NCBI GenBank assembly: GCA_944392315.1
Contig: CALXWH010000003.1
Span: forward strand, 1 to 64,000
Direction of reading: 5' to 3'
Source: an uncultured Alphaproteobacteria bacterium
GTDB taxonomy: Bacteria; Pseudomonadota; Alphaproteobacteria; RF32; CAG-239
Length of the DNA: 64,000 nucleotides
The position numbers and the translations under genes were made by a program. Below the pieces are notes generated by a model, which was given only the letters and a program-made list of their open reading frames with translations, made no database searches and was not told the origin of the DNA. This document shows positions 17,869-25,855 of the stretch, one piece after another (within the stretch, counting starts at the first letter, position 1; each line of letters starts with the position of its first letter).

Positions 17869-19017
17869 ATGAAGCATTATATTGCATTGGCAGATTGTGA
17901 TTGTTTTTTTGTTTCGGCAGAACGCGCTTTTAACCCTAAATTAGAAGGAAGAGCCGTGGCGGTGCTTTCTAATAATGACGGTTGCGTGGTCTCTCGCTCC
18001 AAAGAAGCCAAAGCCTTGGGGCTTAAAATGGGCGAACCTTATTTTATGGCCAAAAAAGAATTTCCGGATGTTCTCTATGTGCGGGCTAATCACGATTTAT
18101 ATCAGGCAACTTCTCGCAAAGTTATGGCCATGCTGCAGTCGTTTACGCCTGATGTGGAAGTGTGTTCGGTGGATGAGGCTTATCTGGATTTGACGGGAAC
18201 TAAGCTCCTTTATAAGCAAAATTATTTCAAAACCGCGCAAATGATTCGTACTAACGTATGGGATAAGCTCCATATTCCGATTTCTATCGGTTTGTCTTGC
18301 ACCAAAACACTTGCGAAACTGGCCAGCGATAAGGCCAAAAATACCGGCGGTATCTTTGCTATCGGGTCGGCAGAAAGGCGCAAAATCCTCTCGCAAACGC
18401 TTATCTCGGATGTGGCCGGTGTGGGGCGAAAATTGATTTTGAAAATGCGCGAAGAATGTATTTTTACGGCTCTTGATTTTATCTGTCGGCCGGATTATTG
18501 GATTAAGGCGCAATTCGGGGCGCATGGGATGGACCTCAAAAATGAGCTCTCGGGAATTTCGCTATTTAAGGTTGAGCCAATCGGAAAAGCGCCGCTCTCT
18601 ATTCAGCAAACTTCCGCCCTCAAAGAATTCAGCCGAGATATTAATGTACTCAAGGGGGATTTGTGTCGTCATATTCATACCGCTTGCCGCAAAGCCCGCA
18701 GTGAAGGCGCTAAAGCCGTGCAGATTGAAGTGATGTTGCGAACCAAAGATTTTAAGGTGATTACCGAAAAGGCAAAACTCCCCTTTCCTTCTAATCAGGA
18801 AAATGAAATTACTCCTTTGGCGATGGAACTTTTGAACGCACTCTATTCGCCGGCGATTATTTGGCGAAGCGTCGGGATTACGCTTTTGGGGTTGGTGTAT
18901 CATGAAAAGGAGCAGTTGGATTTGTTTCAACCCGTGAAGAAAAGTGATGAGCGCCTCGGTAAAGTTTTGGATGAATTGGAGCAAAAATTCGGGAAAAATA
19001 TTATTCACCTTGGGTGA
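17869..19017 (+). CDS. umuC: Y-family DNA polymerase, UmuC-like
   Basis: A translesion DNA polymerase of 382 residues. The catalytic palm begins with ALADCDCFFVSAER (first Asp/metal site), and the UmuC hallmark SNNDGCVVSRSKEAK follows. The second carboxylate motif is CSVDEAYLD near residue 104, followed by the ISIGLSCTKTLAKLASDKAK helix-hairpin region; the little-finger domain occupies ~residues 235-350. The C-terminus is short: only the beginning of the C-terminal UmuC domain is present. ATG 17869 is chosen because AGAGG ends six bases upstream. No umuD is adjacent, so a UmuD-type partner must be elsewhere or absent. SOS control is indicated by the GAAC-N7-GAAC operator upstream. Confidence 0.92.
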   Translation: MKHYIALADCDCFFVSAERAFNPKLEGRAVAVLSNNDGCVVSRSKEAKALGLKMGEPYFMAKKEFPDVLYVRANHDLYQATSRKVMAMLQSFTPDVEVCSVDEAYLDLTGTKLLYKQNYFKTAQMIRTNVWDKLHIPISIGLSCTKTLAKLASDKAKNTGGIFAIGSAERRKILSQTLISDVAGVGRKLILKMREECIFTALDFICRPDYWIKAQFGAHGMDLKNELSGISLFKVEPIGKAPLSIQQTSALKEFSRDINVLKGDLCRHIHTACRKARSEGAKAVQIEVMLRTKDFKVITEKAKLPFPSNQENEITPLAMELLNALYSPAIIWRSVGITLLGLVYHEKEQLDLFQPVKKSDERLGKVLDELEQKFGKNIIHLG

Positions 19018-19020
19018 TTT

Positions 19021-19320
19021 TTGACTCGGCAAAGGAATATTTGGAGCGAGATATGGTGAGAAATGCCTAAAGTATGTTCTCTTGAGGGGAGTTTCTTCAT
19101 TTGACTCGGCAAAAGGGCTATTTGGGGCGAGATATGAGGGAAATGCCTAAAGTATGTTCTCTTGGGGAGTTTCTTCATTTGACTCGGCAAAAGGGCTATT
19201 TGGGGCGAGATATGAGGGAAATGCCTAAAGTATTTTCTCTTGAGGGGAGTTTCTTCATTTGACTCGGCAAGGGGAAGAATTGGAGCGAGATATGAGGGAA
19301 ATGCCTAAAGTATGCCCTTG
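19021..19320. repeat. ~79-bp intergenic tandem repeat, four units
   Basis: Units start with TTGACTCGGC at 19021, 19101, 19179 and 19259 (period 80, 78, 80 bases). Each contains an AGATATG core, AATGCCTAAAGTAT, and a GAGTTTCTTC end; the fourth is cut short. Period is not a multiple of three and has a 2-base difference, so it is unlikely to be coding. The array fills the space between two convergent genes (umuC-like and the CHAP-like gene). It could be a VNTR or a structured transcript end. Confidence 0.9.
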
Positions 19321-19361
19321 GGGGAGAGTTATAGGGAAACTTTGTTTTTTTTTGATAAAGT

Positions 19362-20342
19362 TCATCTGGTTGTTTGCATTTCCGGGCGAAGAGATTGTTT
19401 TAAACGGCTTTTCTCTTTATTTTGTGCGCGGTCTTGGATAAACGATTTAATGTCTATCACGATGCCCTTACGCATAGAGCCGTCTCTTGATTGGTAGGCG
19501 TTGACCTCTTTGGTGTTTTCGCTAAAGCCCATCAGCAGTGGCTCGCCTTTTTCATTAAAATCATAGCACATCATCGCGTGTCCCGGGGCGTTGGTTGTGC
19601 CTCTCGTCAACATGATAATGTCGCCCTTTTTGATGCCTTTAATATCTTTTAACAAGCCGCTTTCTGCCTTTTTGACATATTTGTTCAGCTCTTCGGATAA
19701 CTCCTTGGGGTGGACGATATGCTCTTTATCCAAGTTCTTATCAAACAGCGGAATATCATATTTTTTCTGCAACTTATAAAGCGAAATGATAATCCCTTTG
19801 GTGCAATTGCCGTGGTCGCGCGCACCGTCTAATTCTATCCCCTTAAACTCCTCATTGATACTTTCGCGCATATATTGCTCCGCCTCTCGCTTGCTGAGAA
19901 CTTTTTTCAGGTAATCGTTGATTAATTCTTCTTGCTTTTCCTCTGGAACTACTTGTTTATACAATATCCCCATTTTCACAGTAAAAGCTTGACGCAAGGT
20001 CTTAAATTTTTCCTCATCCACATTTTTTATGGTTTCTTGATAACTCTTACAGGCTTCGGCGACTTTTTCGTTATCGTGATATTCACGATACAATATCTCC
20101 GCCGGAGCGGTTTTGATTAAGGTTTCCAAATCGTTGCCGGGATTTTTTTCGCTGCTGTTATCCTTGCGATATGCGTTATCTTGCTTGATTATTTGTTGCA
20201 AAGCGTTTTTGACCTCGGCGAGAGTTTTATCTTGCCAAAAGTCTTGACGCGACTTTTGATAGTCTATCGCCTTTTGATTGCGCGACAGCACATCTTTGAT
20301 ATAATTCGCATACAGCGCTTCGCTTTTATCTTTTTTCATCAT
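19362..20342 (-). CDS. Putative CHAP/NlpC-P60-like cysteine hydrolase
   Basis: A 326-residue protein with a long helical N-terminal half (residues 1-170) and a C-terminal domain that looks like a papain-like CHAP/NlpC fold. A Cys follows HGN at the start of a helix (residue ~178), and PGHAMMCYDF carries the candidate catalytic His (residue ~257) at the start of a beta strand, with a polar residue in the next strand. Such folds usually cleave peptidoglycan peptides or amides, but no signal peptide is visible, so a cytoplasmic or effector-like role is possible. The gene is alone, convergent with umuC across the 79-bp repeats. Functional call is tentative. Confidence 0.55.
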   Translation of the reverse strand: MMKKDKSEALYANYIKDVLSRNQKAIDYQKSRQDFWQDKTLAEVKNALQQIIKQDNAYRKDNSSEKNPGNDLETLIKTAPAEILYREYHDNEKVAEACKSYQETIKNVDEEKFKTLRQAFTVKMGILYKQVVPEEKQEELINDYLKKVLSKREAEQYMRESINEEFKGIELDGARDHGNCTKGIIISLYKLQKKYDIPLFDKNLDKEHIVHPKELSEELNKYVKKAESGLLKDIKGIKKGDIIMLTRGTTNAPGHAMMCYDFNEKGEPLLMGFSENTKEVNAYQSRDGSMRKGIVIDIKSFIQDRAQNKEKSRLKQSLRPEMQTTR

Positions 20343-20421
20343 CGCGTCCCTCTTCGCTTATTTTTTATCAGAATAACATATTTTTAACACTTTAGCAAGC
20401 CTCCAGACTCATATTTTCCCA

Positions 20422-20450
20422 TTGACCGAGAGGCAAAATTGTGGTATAGT
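20422..20450 (+). promoter_or_regulatory. Strong sigma-70 promoter with long leader
   Basis: TTGACC (20422-20427), 17-base spacer, TATAGT (20445-20450), with TGG before the -10 (extended -10). Predicted transcription start near 20457, about 276 bases before the SPFH start codon. Confidence 0.7.
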
Positions 20451-20456
20451 ATAGGC

Positions 20457-20732
20457 GTGATGAATATTAGTGTGGTTGATTATTTAGTTGAATATTATTA
20501 GTAATAACATAACAGGGATTACTGTTTGTTTGGAGAGATTTTGATGCGTTGGGGATTGTGAGTGGCTTGGCAACAGGTTATTTATGGTCTTTAACAATTC
20601 ACTTATAACATCTTGATTTAGAAGGCGTTCGCTTGCGCTGATGCTCCTACGTGGAGAGATGATCGGGATTTATGGGTTAAAAGAAGTTTTGAAAAATAAA
20701 CAAGTGCTTTGTTTCATTAAATTGTTTGAAAC
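20457..20732 (+). other. Long 5' leader of the SPFH gene
   Basis: A ~276-base predicted untranslated leader. It contains a possible 13-codon ORF (20460-20501), a small hairpin AACAG/CTGTT near 20510-20526, a GC-richer segment (20620-20665) with a CTCC/GGAG hairpin, and a 6-bp inverted repeat GTTTCA/TGAAAC (20711-20716 with 20727-20732) that abuts the start codon and could hide the initiation site. I do not recognise any known riboswitch or sRNA. It may be a regulatory leader or carry a small RNA. Confidence 0.4.
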
Positions 20733-21689
20733 ATGACAGTTGATTTTACAAGCATGATTCTCTCTATGAGAGAAAAGCTGACTAAACCGTTATTAATCGT
20801 AACGGTTGTGAGTGTAATCGCAGCCATTTTCCTCGGCTGGGGATTTGGCGTTTTGGCGGCTGTATTATTTGTTTTTGTAGTTTTCATCAACGGTATGTAT
20901 GTAATCATGCCGGGACATGCTGGCTACAAAATCACCTTGGGTAAAATGGCTAATTCCAGCTTCCACTCTGGTTTTGGTTGGATGATACCATTTATCTCCT
21001 CCATGTCGGAGGTGGATATCACCCGCCAGACGCACAAGGATACAAACGCCATGAAGAACCGTGAGCGTCGGGATATCTTCCTGACATACGTGTTGACGTG
21101 GTATTTGAATCCCAACAACGTTCATATTCTCCATGCTACCATTGGAGAAAATGAGTACGTTGGAAAAGCCTTGTGTCCGCAGTTGGACGCTGCTTTCACT
21201 GAGGTGGTTGCCAATAAGACTTATGAAGACATAAACGGCAAATTAGCCGATTTGTCTGCTGAGGTAAAAGCCAACTTTGAGCCGAGATATGACCATTCTC
21301 TGTTCCAAAATGTTGAGCTTAACATCATTGAAGTTAAGTTTGACAAAGATTATGAGGATGCTGTCTCAGAGATGGCCAAGGTGGAAATGCAGCGTAAGAT
21401 TGTAGAGGAAAAGGCTGAGCAGCTGAAGATCTCTACCACAGCGAAAGCTGAAGCCACAAAAATTGCGGCGGCTGCTGATGCTGAAGCTATGAAATTGAAG
21501 GCTGAAGCAGAAGCTGCGGCTCTCAAGATGAAGGGTGCTTCTGAAAATGAAGTTCGGGAGCGTTTAGGAGAAATCCTGAAAGAACATCCTGAGCTCATCA
21601 AGGAAGTTTTGGCCAAGAACTTCCCGAAGGTTTACGGCGGTGGTGCATCCCCGCTCATCAACCTGGACGAGTTACTTGGCGAGAAGTAA
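20733..21689 (+). CDS. SPFH/Band 7 (prohibitin-like) membrane protein
   Basis: A 318-residue protein. Residues ~20-60 form a hydrophobic membrane hairpin or pair of spans. Residues ~60-230 are the SPFH/Band 7 domain, starting with YVIMPGHAGYKITLGK and containing a D-x-T-R-Q-T-like strand. Residues ~230-290 form an Ala/Glu/Lys-rich coiled coil typical of flotillin/prohibitin/HflK proteins, ending in a Gly-rich short tail. Such proteins build ring-shaped membrane scaffolds and regulate membrane proteases such as FtsH. No protease or NfeD partner is adjacent. Codon use (AAG, CTC, ATC) is unlike most neighbours and, with the strong promoter, suggests high expression or acquisition. No Shine-Dalgarno is evident at ATG 20733. 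Confidence 0.85.
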   Translation: MTVDFTSMILSMREKLTKPLLIVTVVSVIAAIFLGWGFGVLAAVLFVFVVFINGMYVIMPGHAGYKITLGKMANSSFHSGFGWMIPFISSMSEVDITRQTHKDTNAMKNRERRDIFLTYVLTWYLNPNNVHILHATIGENEYVGKALCPQLDAAFTEVVANKTYEDINGKLADLSAEVKANFEPRYDHSLFQNVELNIIEVKFDKDYEDAVSEMAKVEMQRKIVEEKAEQLKISTTAKAEATKIAAAADAEAMKLKAEAEAAALKMKGASENEVRERLGEILKEHPELIKEVLAKNFPKVYGGGASPLINLDELLGEK

Positions 21690-21705
21690 CCCTATCCCTG
21701 TTAGG

Positions 21706-21742
21706 AAGGTTCCCTGTGCATTGGCACAGAGAACCTTTTTTT
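21706..21742 (+). terminator. Intrinsic terminator of SPFH gene
   Basis: A 13-14 bp stem with one mismatch, between 21706-21719 and 21724-21737, ATTG loop, then a run of T to 21742. Confidence 0.9.
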
Positions 21743-21764
21743 GTGCGCCCCTCTTCTTTTTTAG

Positions 21765-21803
21765 CCTAAAAAAATTCCGCTCCTTATTCAGAAACGGAAT
21801 TTT
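21765..21803 (-). terminator. Intrinsic terminator of EF-hand/DsbA operon
   Basis: On the minus strand AAAATTCCG (21795-21803) pairs with CGGAATTTT (21771-21779) across a 15-base loop, followed by T residues. Confidence 0.75.
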
Positions 21804-21826
21804 CATCACTCATTTGACTTTGCGGA

Positions 21827-22684
21827 TTATTTTTCTGCATCACGCAATACGTCTATTGCTCTTTGCAACTGAACTTCTTCTACCGCATACAATGGCAAAC
21901 CATTCAATACCAAAGTCGGCACGCTACGCATACCAATCTTGTCGGCGGTTTCTTTGATGCTTGCTAACAACTCTTTGGTTTCTTCTGATGCATAGTCCTT
22001 TTTGAATTGTGTCATATCCAAATCCATGTTGCGGGCTAACTTGTCTATAACCGGTTCGTTCACAACTTTTTCTTTCATCAGTCCCGTGTACATTTCTAAG
22101 AATTTGCCTTGCTTTTGGGCGGCAACGGCGGCTTTAGCTGCCAACTCAGAATTTGGTGATAGGAAAGATACTGGTTTGAACACAACTTTTACATCTTTGT
22201 TCTTTTTGATGATGTTCTCAATTTTTGGAGCCATTAAGCGGCAATATCCGCATGAGAAATCAAAGAACTCTACCAAAACATATTTGCCATCCGGGTTGCC
22301 GGCGTATAAATCAGCCTTGTTAATTTCATCAACGTATTTTTCATACTTTTCAGCTTGTTCCAACAACTTTTGTTGTTCTTCTTGCTGTTGATAGATTTGC
22401 AAAGCGCCGACAACAATTGGCGGGTTATCCATCAAAATGTCTGCTACTCTTTTTTCTAACGGGGTTAATTCTTTTTCGGATGCCTCTTTCTTGGCGTTGG
22501 CGTCTTTATGAAAAGCGGCAACCGCATCGTAAGCTATTTTCGGATTTTTCTTCAATACGCTCACTACGGCTTTGGCTAATTCTTCATCCGAAATATTATC
22601 CAAATTTTGCGCTGCCATTGTGTTTGCACTAAATGCCAACATAACAGCTAGGGCTGTGGCTGATAACAATTTTGTTTTTCTCAT
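21827..22684 (-). CDS. Periplasmic DsbA-family thiol oxidoreductase, ScsC-like
   Basis: A 285-residue secreted protein with signal peptide (cleavage near AAQ, residues ~24-26). Residues ~28-120 are helical and resemble the N-terminal oligomerisation stalk of ScsC/Com1-like proteins. The thioredoxin fold follows with active-site CGYC at 145-148 in an EFFDFSCGYC context, and the cis-Pro motif SVPT near residue 255. Proteins of this family oxidise or isomerise disulfides in the periplasm. It is preceded by a secreted EF-hand protein gene with a 20-base gap, so both are co-transcribed; that partner has four C-terminal Cys residues and may be a substrate (inference). A terminator lies 24 bases after the stop. 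Confidence 0.9.
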   Translation of the reverse strand: MRKTKLLSATALAVMLAFSANTMAAQNLDNISDEELAKAVVSVLKKNPKIAYDAVAAFHKDANAKKEASEKELTPLEKRVADILMDNPPIVVGALQIYQQQEEQQKLLEQAEKYEKYVDEINKADLYAGNPDGKYVLVEFFDFSCGYCRLMAPKIENIIKKNKDVKVVFKPVSFLSPNSELAAKAAVAAQKQGKFLEMYTGLMKEKVVNEPVIDKLARNMDLDMTQFKKDYASEETKELLASIKETADKIGMRSVPTLVLNGLPLYAVEEVQLQRAIDVLRDAEK

Positions 22685-22704
22685 TTTGTCCTCTCTTCTG
22701 CTCT

Positions 22705-23748
22705 TTATTTACAGGTTTCTTGGTTAAAATCACATTTGCCGAACTCGTTGCCGACCTTATCTTTGTAACGGATACGCATATTTATCCCCTCATTGATAAA
22801 CATCGGTTTGATTTTCGGACACATCTCTTGGTACGCCTTGCTGCAGGCTTCACTCTCTATGCTCTTGGTCAGCGCGGCTTTTTCTTCGGCGGTATCTTTG
22901 CTTATGTCTATATTCGCTTCATAAATGTATGAAATCACCTTGTCTTGATATTCTATATCGGTCCAGGTGGTTACCGCGTCTATCTTTTTAGGCAAGGTCT
23001 TTTTGATTGTATCTAACATTATGCCTATTTGTTTTTCACGCTCGGCATCAGCGGTTGCTTTTTTTTCAGCGGCGGCTTTTGCCTCGGCTTCGGCTTTGGC
23101 TTTTTCTGCAGCGGCTTGCTCTTTGGCGGCTTTTTCTTCCGGCGTTTCATTTATTTCGGCCAGCAAATTTTGCAGGTTTTCATCCTCGGATACCGACAAA
23201 TCTAACTCATCTTTTGGTGCTACAGTTTTGGCTTCCTCTGTTTTTTTAGCCTCACTTAATATCTCCGGAGATAAAAGGTCTTTTTCGGGCATTACATCTT
23301 CTTTGGTCAGGCCCTTTTCTTCTGCTTTCGGCTCACCTAATCCCCAATCTTCATCCAATGATAAATCATCTTCCATATCCAGTTCGTAGTCGGCCATGGC
23401 TTGTAATGTTTTATTGACATCACCTAATGACTTTAACTCATCTTTTCCTTCTGTTTCAGAGGTCTGGGCAGCGGTTTGCTCTGCTGCTTCTGTGGATTTT
23501 TTATCTACAGAAGATTTTTTTGTATCAAAACCTTCCGCCTCTATGATGTTGGCACGGAAATTTTCAAACTGATAGTTTAAATATTCTTCCAACGACAATT
23601 TGTTATCTTTGTTGGTGTCCATTTTTTTGAACTCGTTTACAAAGATGGCTTCCGTTGCTTTGAGCTGCTCGGCCGCAGTCAACGCATACGCGCTGCCCAC
23701 AGACGACGCAACCAGCGAAACTGAAAATAATAACAGAGATTTTTTCAT
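22705..23748 (-). CDS. Secreted EF-hand protein with Ala/Lys-rich helix
   Basis: A 347-residue protein with a clear signal peptide (cleavage near residue 22, AYA-L). An EF-hand calcium-binding loop DTNKDNKLSLEEY is at residues ~44-56 (Asp1, Asn3, Asp5, Ser9, Glu12 ligands). An acidic, low-complexity region follows (residues ~70-205), then a TolA-like Ala/Lys/Glu helix (~210-240). A C-terminal globular part holds four Cys residues that could form two disulfides. Upstream of, and co-transcribed with, the DsbA-like gene. The function is unknown; periplasmic or surface location is inferred from the signal peptide. Confidence 0.75.
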   Translation of the reverse strand: MKKSLLLFSVSLVASSVGSAYALTAAEQLKATEAIFVNEFKKMDTNKDNKLSLEEYLNYQFENFRANIIEAEGFDTKKSSVDKKSTEAAEQTAAQTSETEGKDELKSLGDVNKTLQAMADYELDMEDDLSLDEDWGLGEPKAEEKGLTKEDVMPEKDLLSPEILSEAKKTEEAKTVAPKDELDLSVSEDENLQNLLAEINETPEEKAAKEQAAAEKAKAEAEAKAAAEKKATADAEREKQIGIMLDTIKKTLPKKIDAVTTWTDIEYQDKVISYIYEANIDISKDTAEEKAALTKSIESEACSKAYQEMCPKIKPMFINEGINMRIRYKDKVGNEFGKCDFNQETCK

Positions 23749-23800
23749 TGGGTTTCACCTTATAAAATTACATTTATAAGTGATTTTTGCACCGATTGTC

Positions 23801-24442
23801 TTAAATTTTCTTTAACAGATGAAAATTATTTGCACCGTCATAGAACGTTACCGCATTGGCTAATTTTTGATAAGCCGTCGCATATTTTTTGATACCGGCG
23901 GCACGCTCCAATATCAGAGATTTGGGGACATAACGATTGATTTTCTTGGCTCTTTCTTCGGCGCGCTCAATCGCTAATGCCGTATCGCAGACGATGAAAT
24001 CTACCGCCGTATGATAGCCCTTTTTATGGATATTCTTAAATAACTCCAAATGCGCCGGATTGGTGCCGCTATGTTCAAACATGATGTTTAATTTCATATT
24101 CATCGCGCGACGCAATAACTCATAACCGATAATACGCGCGGTCATCTCGTGGTTTTGAAAAGCAACAACATTGCCGAATTTGGCCAAATCTTTTTGATAG
24201 GACGGCAGAGATATCATTATCTTATCAAAACTCAAAAACAGAAAATTCTTAAGCTGATGTGTGGCGCAAAAAGTGCTTTTGCCGGCACCGGGAATACCTG
24301 ATATTTGTCTTAATTCCGGCTGTGCAACCGGTTGAAGCCCTCGCAAATTATCTGCAATTATCGCTTCGGTTTCTTTGCTCTTAATCGCTTTATAGTCTGA
24401 AGTTATCAGCTGATTGATGGACGGCATTAGGGTTTTTAACAT
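23801..24442 (-). CDS. P-loop kinase, zeta-toxin-like
   Basis: A 213-residue protein with Walker A GIPGAGKST (residues ~41-49 from this start), LSFDKIM (candidate substrate-binding Asp), EHSGTNPAHLELF after a beta strand, and an Arg-rich ERAEERAKK lid. This order resembles zeta toxins and related nucleotide/UDP-sugar or chloramphenicol-type kinases. No epsilon antitoxin is next to it. I start at 24442, because AGGTGAG, which overlaps the ackA stop codon, lies at the right spacing; a longer version beginning at 24463 would overlap ackA. The gene is coupled to ackA. Kinase substrate is unknown, and a housekeeping role is as likely as a toxin role. Confidence 0.7.
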   Translation of the reverse strand: MLKTLMPSINQLITSDYKAIKSKETEAIIADNLRGLQPVAQPELRQISGIPGAGKSTFCATHQLKNFLFLSFDKIMISLPSYQKDLAKFGNVVAFQNHEMTARIIGYELLRRAMNMKLNIMFEHSGTNPAHLELFKNIHKKGYHTAVDFIVCDTALAIERAEERAKKINRYVPKSLILERAAGIKKYATAYQKLANAVTFYDGANNFHLLKKI

Positions 24443-24450
24443 ATTCTCAC

Positions 24451-25665
24451 CTATATTGCCCAAGACTCGGCCGGTCTTAATTCTTCTAACAGAGTAAATG
24501 TTTTACTGGCTATCATCAGCTCTTCGTTTGCCGGTATAACAAAAACTTTTACCTTGCTTGTCGGCGCGCTGATATCTGTTGGTGCCGGGCGCTGTTTATT
24601 CTTCTCGCTATCTAATTCCAACCCAAGATATTTTAAGCGTTGGCACAACTTTTCCCTAATTAAGGGTGCATTTTCGCCAATGCCTGCCGTGAAAATCAAC
24701 GCATCAATGCCGCCTAAGACTGCCACGTACGCACCGATTTTTTTGAGCAATCCATACACAAACGTATCTATAGCCAAGCGGCAGAGCTCATTTCCTTTTT
24801 CGGCATTTTCTATAATATCGCGCATATCCGAATGACCACCGGATAAACCGTACAACCCACTTTGTTTATTAAGCATTAAATTAACTTCATCGGCGGTTTT
24901 GCCTTGGGTCTTCATAATATGCAATGGAATATACGGATCCATATCTCCCGAACGTGTTGCCATCATCACCCCGGCAGACGGCGTATAGCCCATGGTCGTA
25001 TCAACGCTCTTACCATCTTTTATGGCCGTTACCGAAGCACCGCCCCCTAAATGGCAGCAGATAAATTTACCTTTTCTCCCCAGTAACTCGGCAGCTTTTT
25101 GCGCGGCATAATTATGTGACGTTCCATGAAAGCCATAGCGGCGAATGCGGTCTTTCTCATAATATTCTTTTGGGATAGCATACATAAATGCCGGCTTTTT
25201 CATACTTTGATGATACGCACTGTCAAATGTGGCTACTTGTATCACGCCGGGAAGAAGCTCCGTCATTGCCTCAACCCCATGCACAAATGCCGGTCCGTGC
25301 AAGGGTAGCAGTGGCAGTGTGTCATATATTTTTTTCATCACATCTTCATCTATAATAACCGAACGATCAAAATATTCTCCCCCATGCCCCATGCGATGTC
25401 CGACGGCAGAAAGCTCAGAGGTATTTTTCAAATATTTATGTGATAAATAGTCCAATATGGTTTTGATGGCTTCTTTATGGTCGGCAACCGCACACTCACA
25501 GGCTAATTCATGCCGATTATCCGGCTTGACGACTAACTTTGACCCGGGCAACCCTATGCGGTCTACCATGCCTTTGGTCAAAACTTCATGCACGCCTTTA
25601 TCCATCTTAAAAAGCTGGAATTTTACGGTTGTTGAACCAGAGTTTAATACCAATATTTTTTCCAT
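24451..25665 (-). CDS. ackA: Acetate kinase
   Basis: A 404-residue acetokinase that interconverts acetyl phosphate + ADP and acetate + ATP; the substrate-level phosphorylation step of fermentation. Family motifs are clear: N-terminal LNSGSTTVKF (phosphate 1 loop), GHRMGHGG, GFHGTSHNY, CCHLGGGASV and TAGIGENAPLIR. Length is normal. No pta (phosphotransacetylase) is adjacent, which is unusual since the two are often paired. A P-loop kinase gene follows, its ribosome binding site overlapping this stop codon. Confidence 0.97.
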   Translation of the reverse strand: MEKILVLNSGSTTVKFQLFKMDKGVHEVLTKGMVDRIGLPGSKLVVKPDNRHELACECAVADHKEAIKTILDYLSHKYLKNTSELSAVGHRMGHGGEYFDRSVIIDEDVMKKIYDTLPLLPLHGPAFVHGVEAMTELLPGVIQVATFDSAYHQSMKKPAFMYAIPKEYYEKDRIRRYGFHGTSHNYAAQKAAELLGRKGKFICCHLGGGASVTAIKDGKSVDTTMGYTPSAGVMMATRSGDMDPYIPLHIMKTQGKTADEVNLMLNKQSGLYGLSGGHSDMRDIIENAEKGNELCRLAIDTFVYGLLKKIGAYVAVLGGIDALIFTAGIGENAPLIREKLCQRLKYLGLELDSEKNKQRPAPTDISAPTSKVKVFVIPANEELMIASKTFTLLEELRPAESWAI

Positions 25666-25698
25666 ATATTTCTCTTTCGGTTATTCACATTGTCGCCT

Positions 25699-25727
25699 GA
25701 TTTAGCACAAAAATCTTTTTTTGGCAA
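25699..25727 (-). promoter_or_regulatory. Promoter of ackA operon
   Basis: Minus-strand TTGCCA (25722-25727), 17-base spacer, TAAATC (25699-25704), ~34 bases upstream of the ackA start. Confidence 0.5.
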
Positions 25728-25769
25728 TAAAAAAATATTTCCGCTTGGGGGAAAGTTCGGATTTTATCA

Positions 25770-25797
25770 TTGAAATTAAGCTTTTATCGTTTATACT
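25770..25797 (+). promoter_or_regulatory. Sigma-70 promoter of rRNA methyltransferase gene
   Basis: TTGAAA (25770-25775), 16-base spacer, TATACT (25792-25797), ~59 bases before the start at 25856. Divergent from the ackA promoter. Confidence 0.6.
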
Positions 25798-25855
25798 CCC
25801 TTTGATTTCAGAGAGTGATTTCAAGGTTTACGGTAATATTTTTTTAGGATAACAG

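Noticed and set aside
19005..19190. 61-residue minus-strand frame within the 79-bp repeat array
   Set aside because: It is built from repeat sequence with a non-triplet period, so it ends after two units; no ribosome binding site.
23759..23780. Inverted repeat CTTATAAA/TTTATAAG upstream of the EF-hand gene
   Set aside because: No T run on either strand and low GC stem, so not a terminator; could be a weak operator but there is no support.
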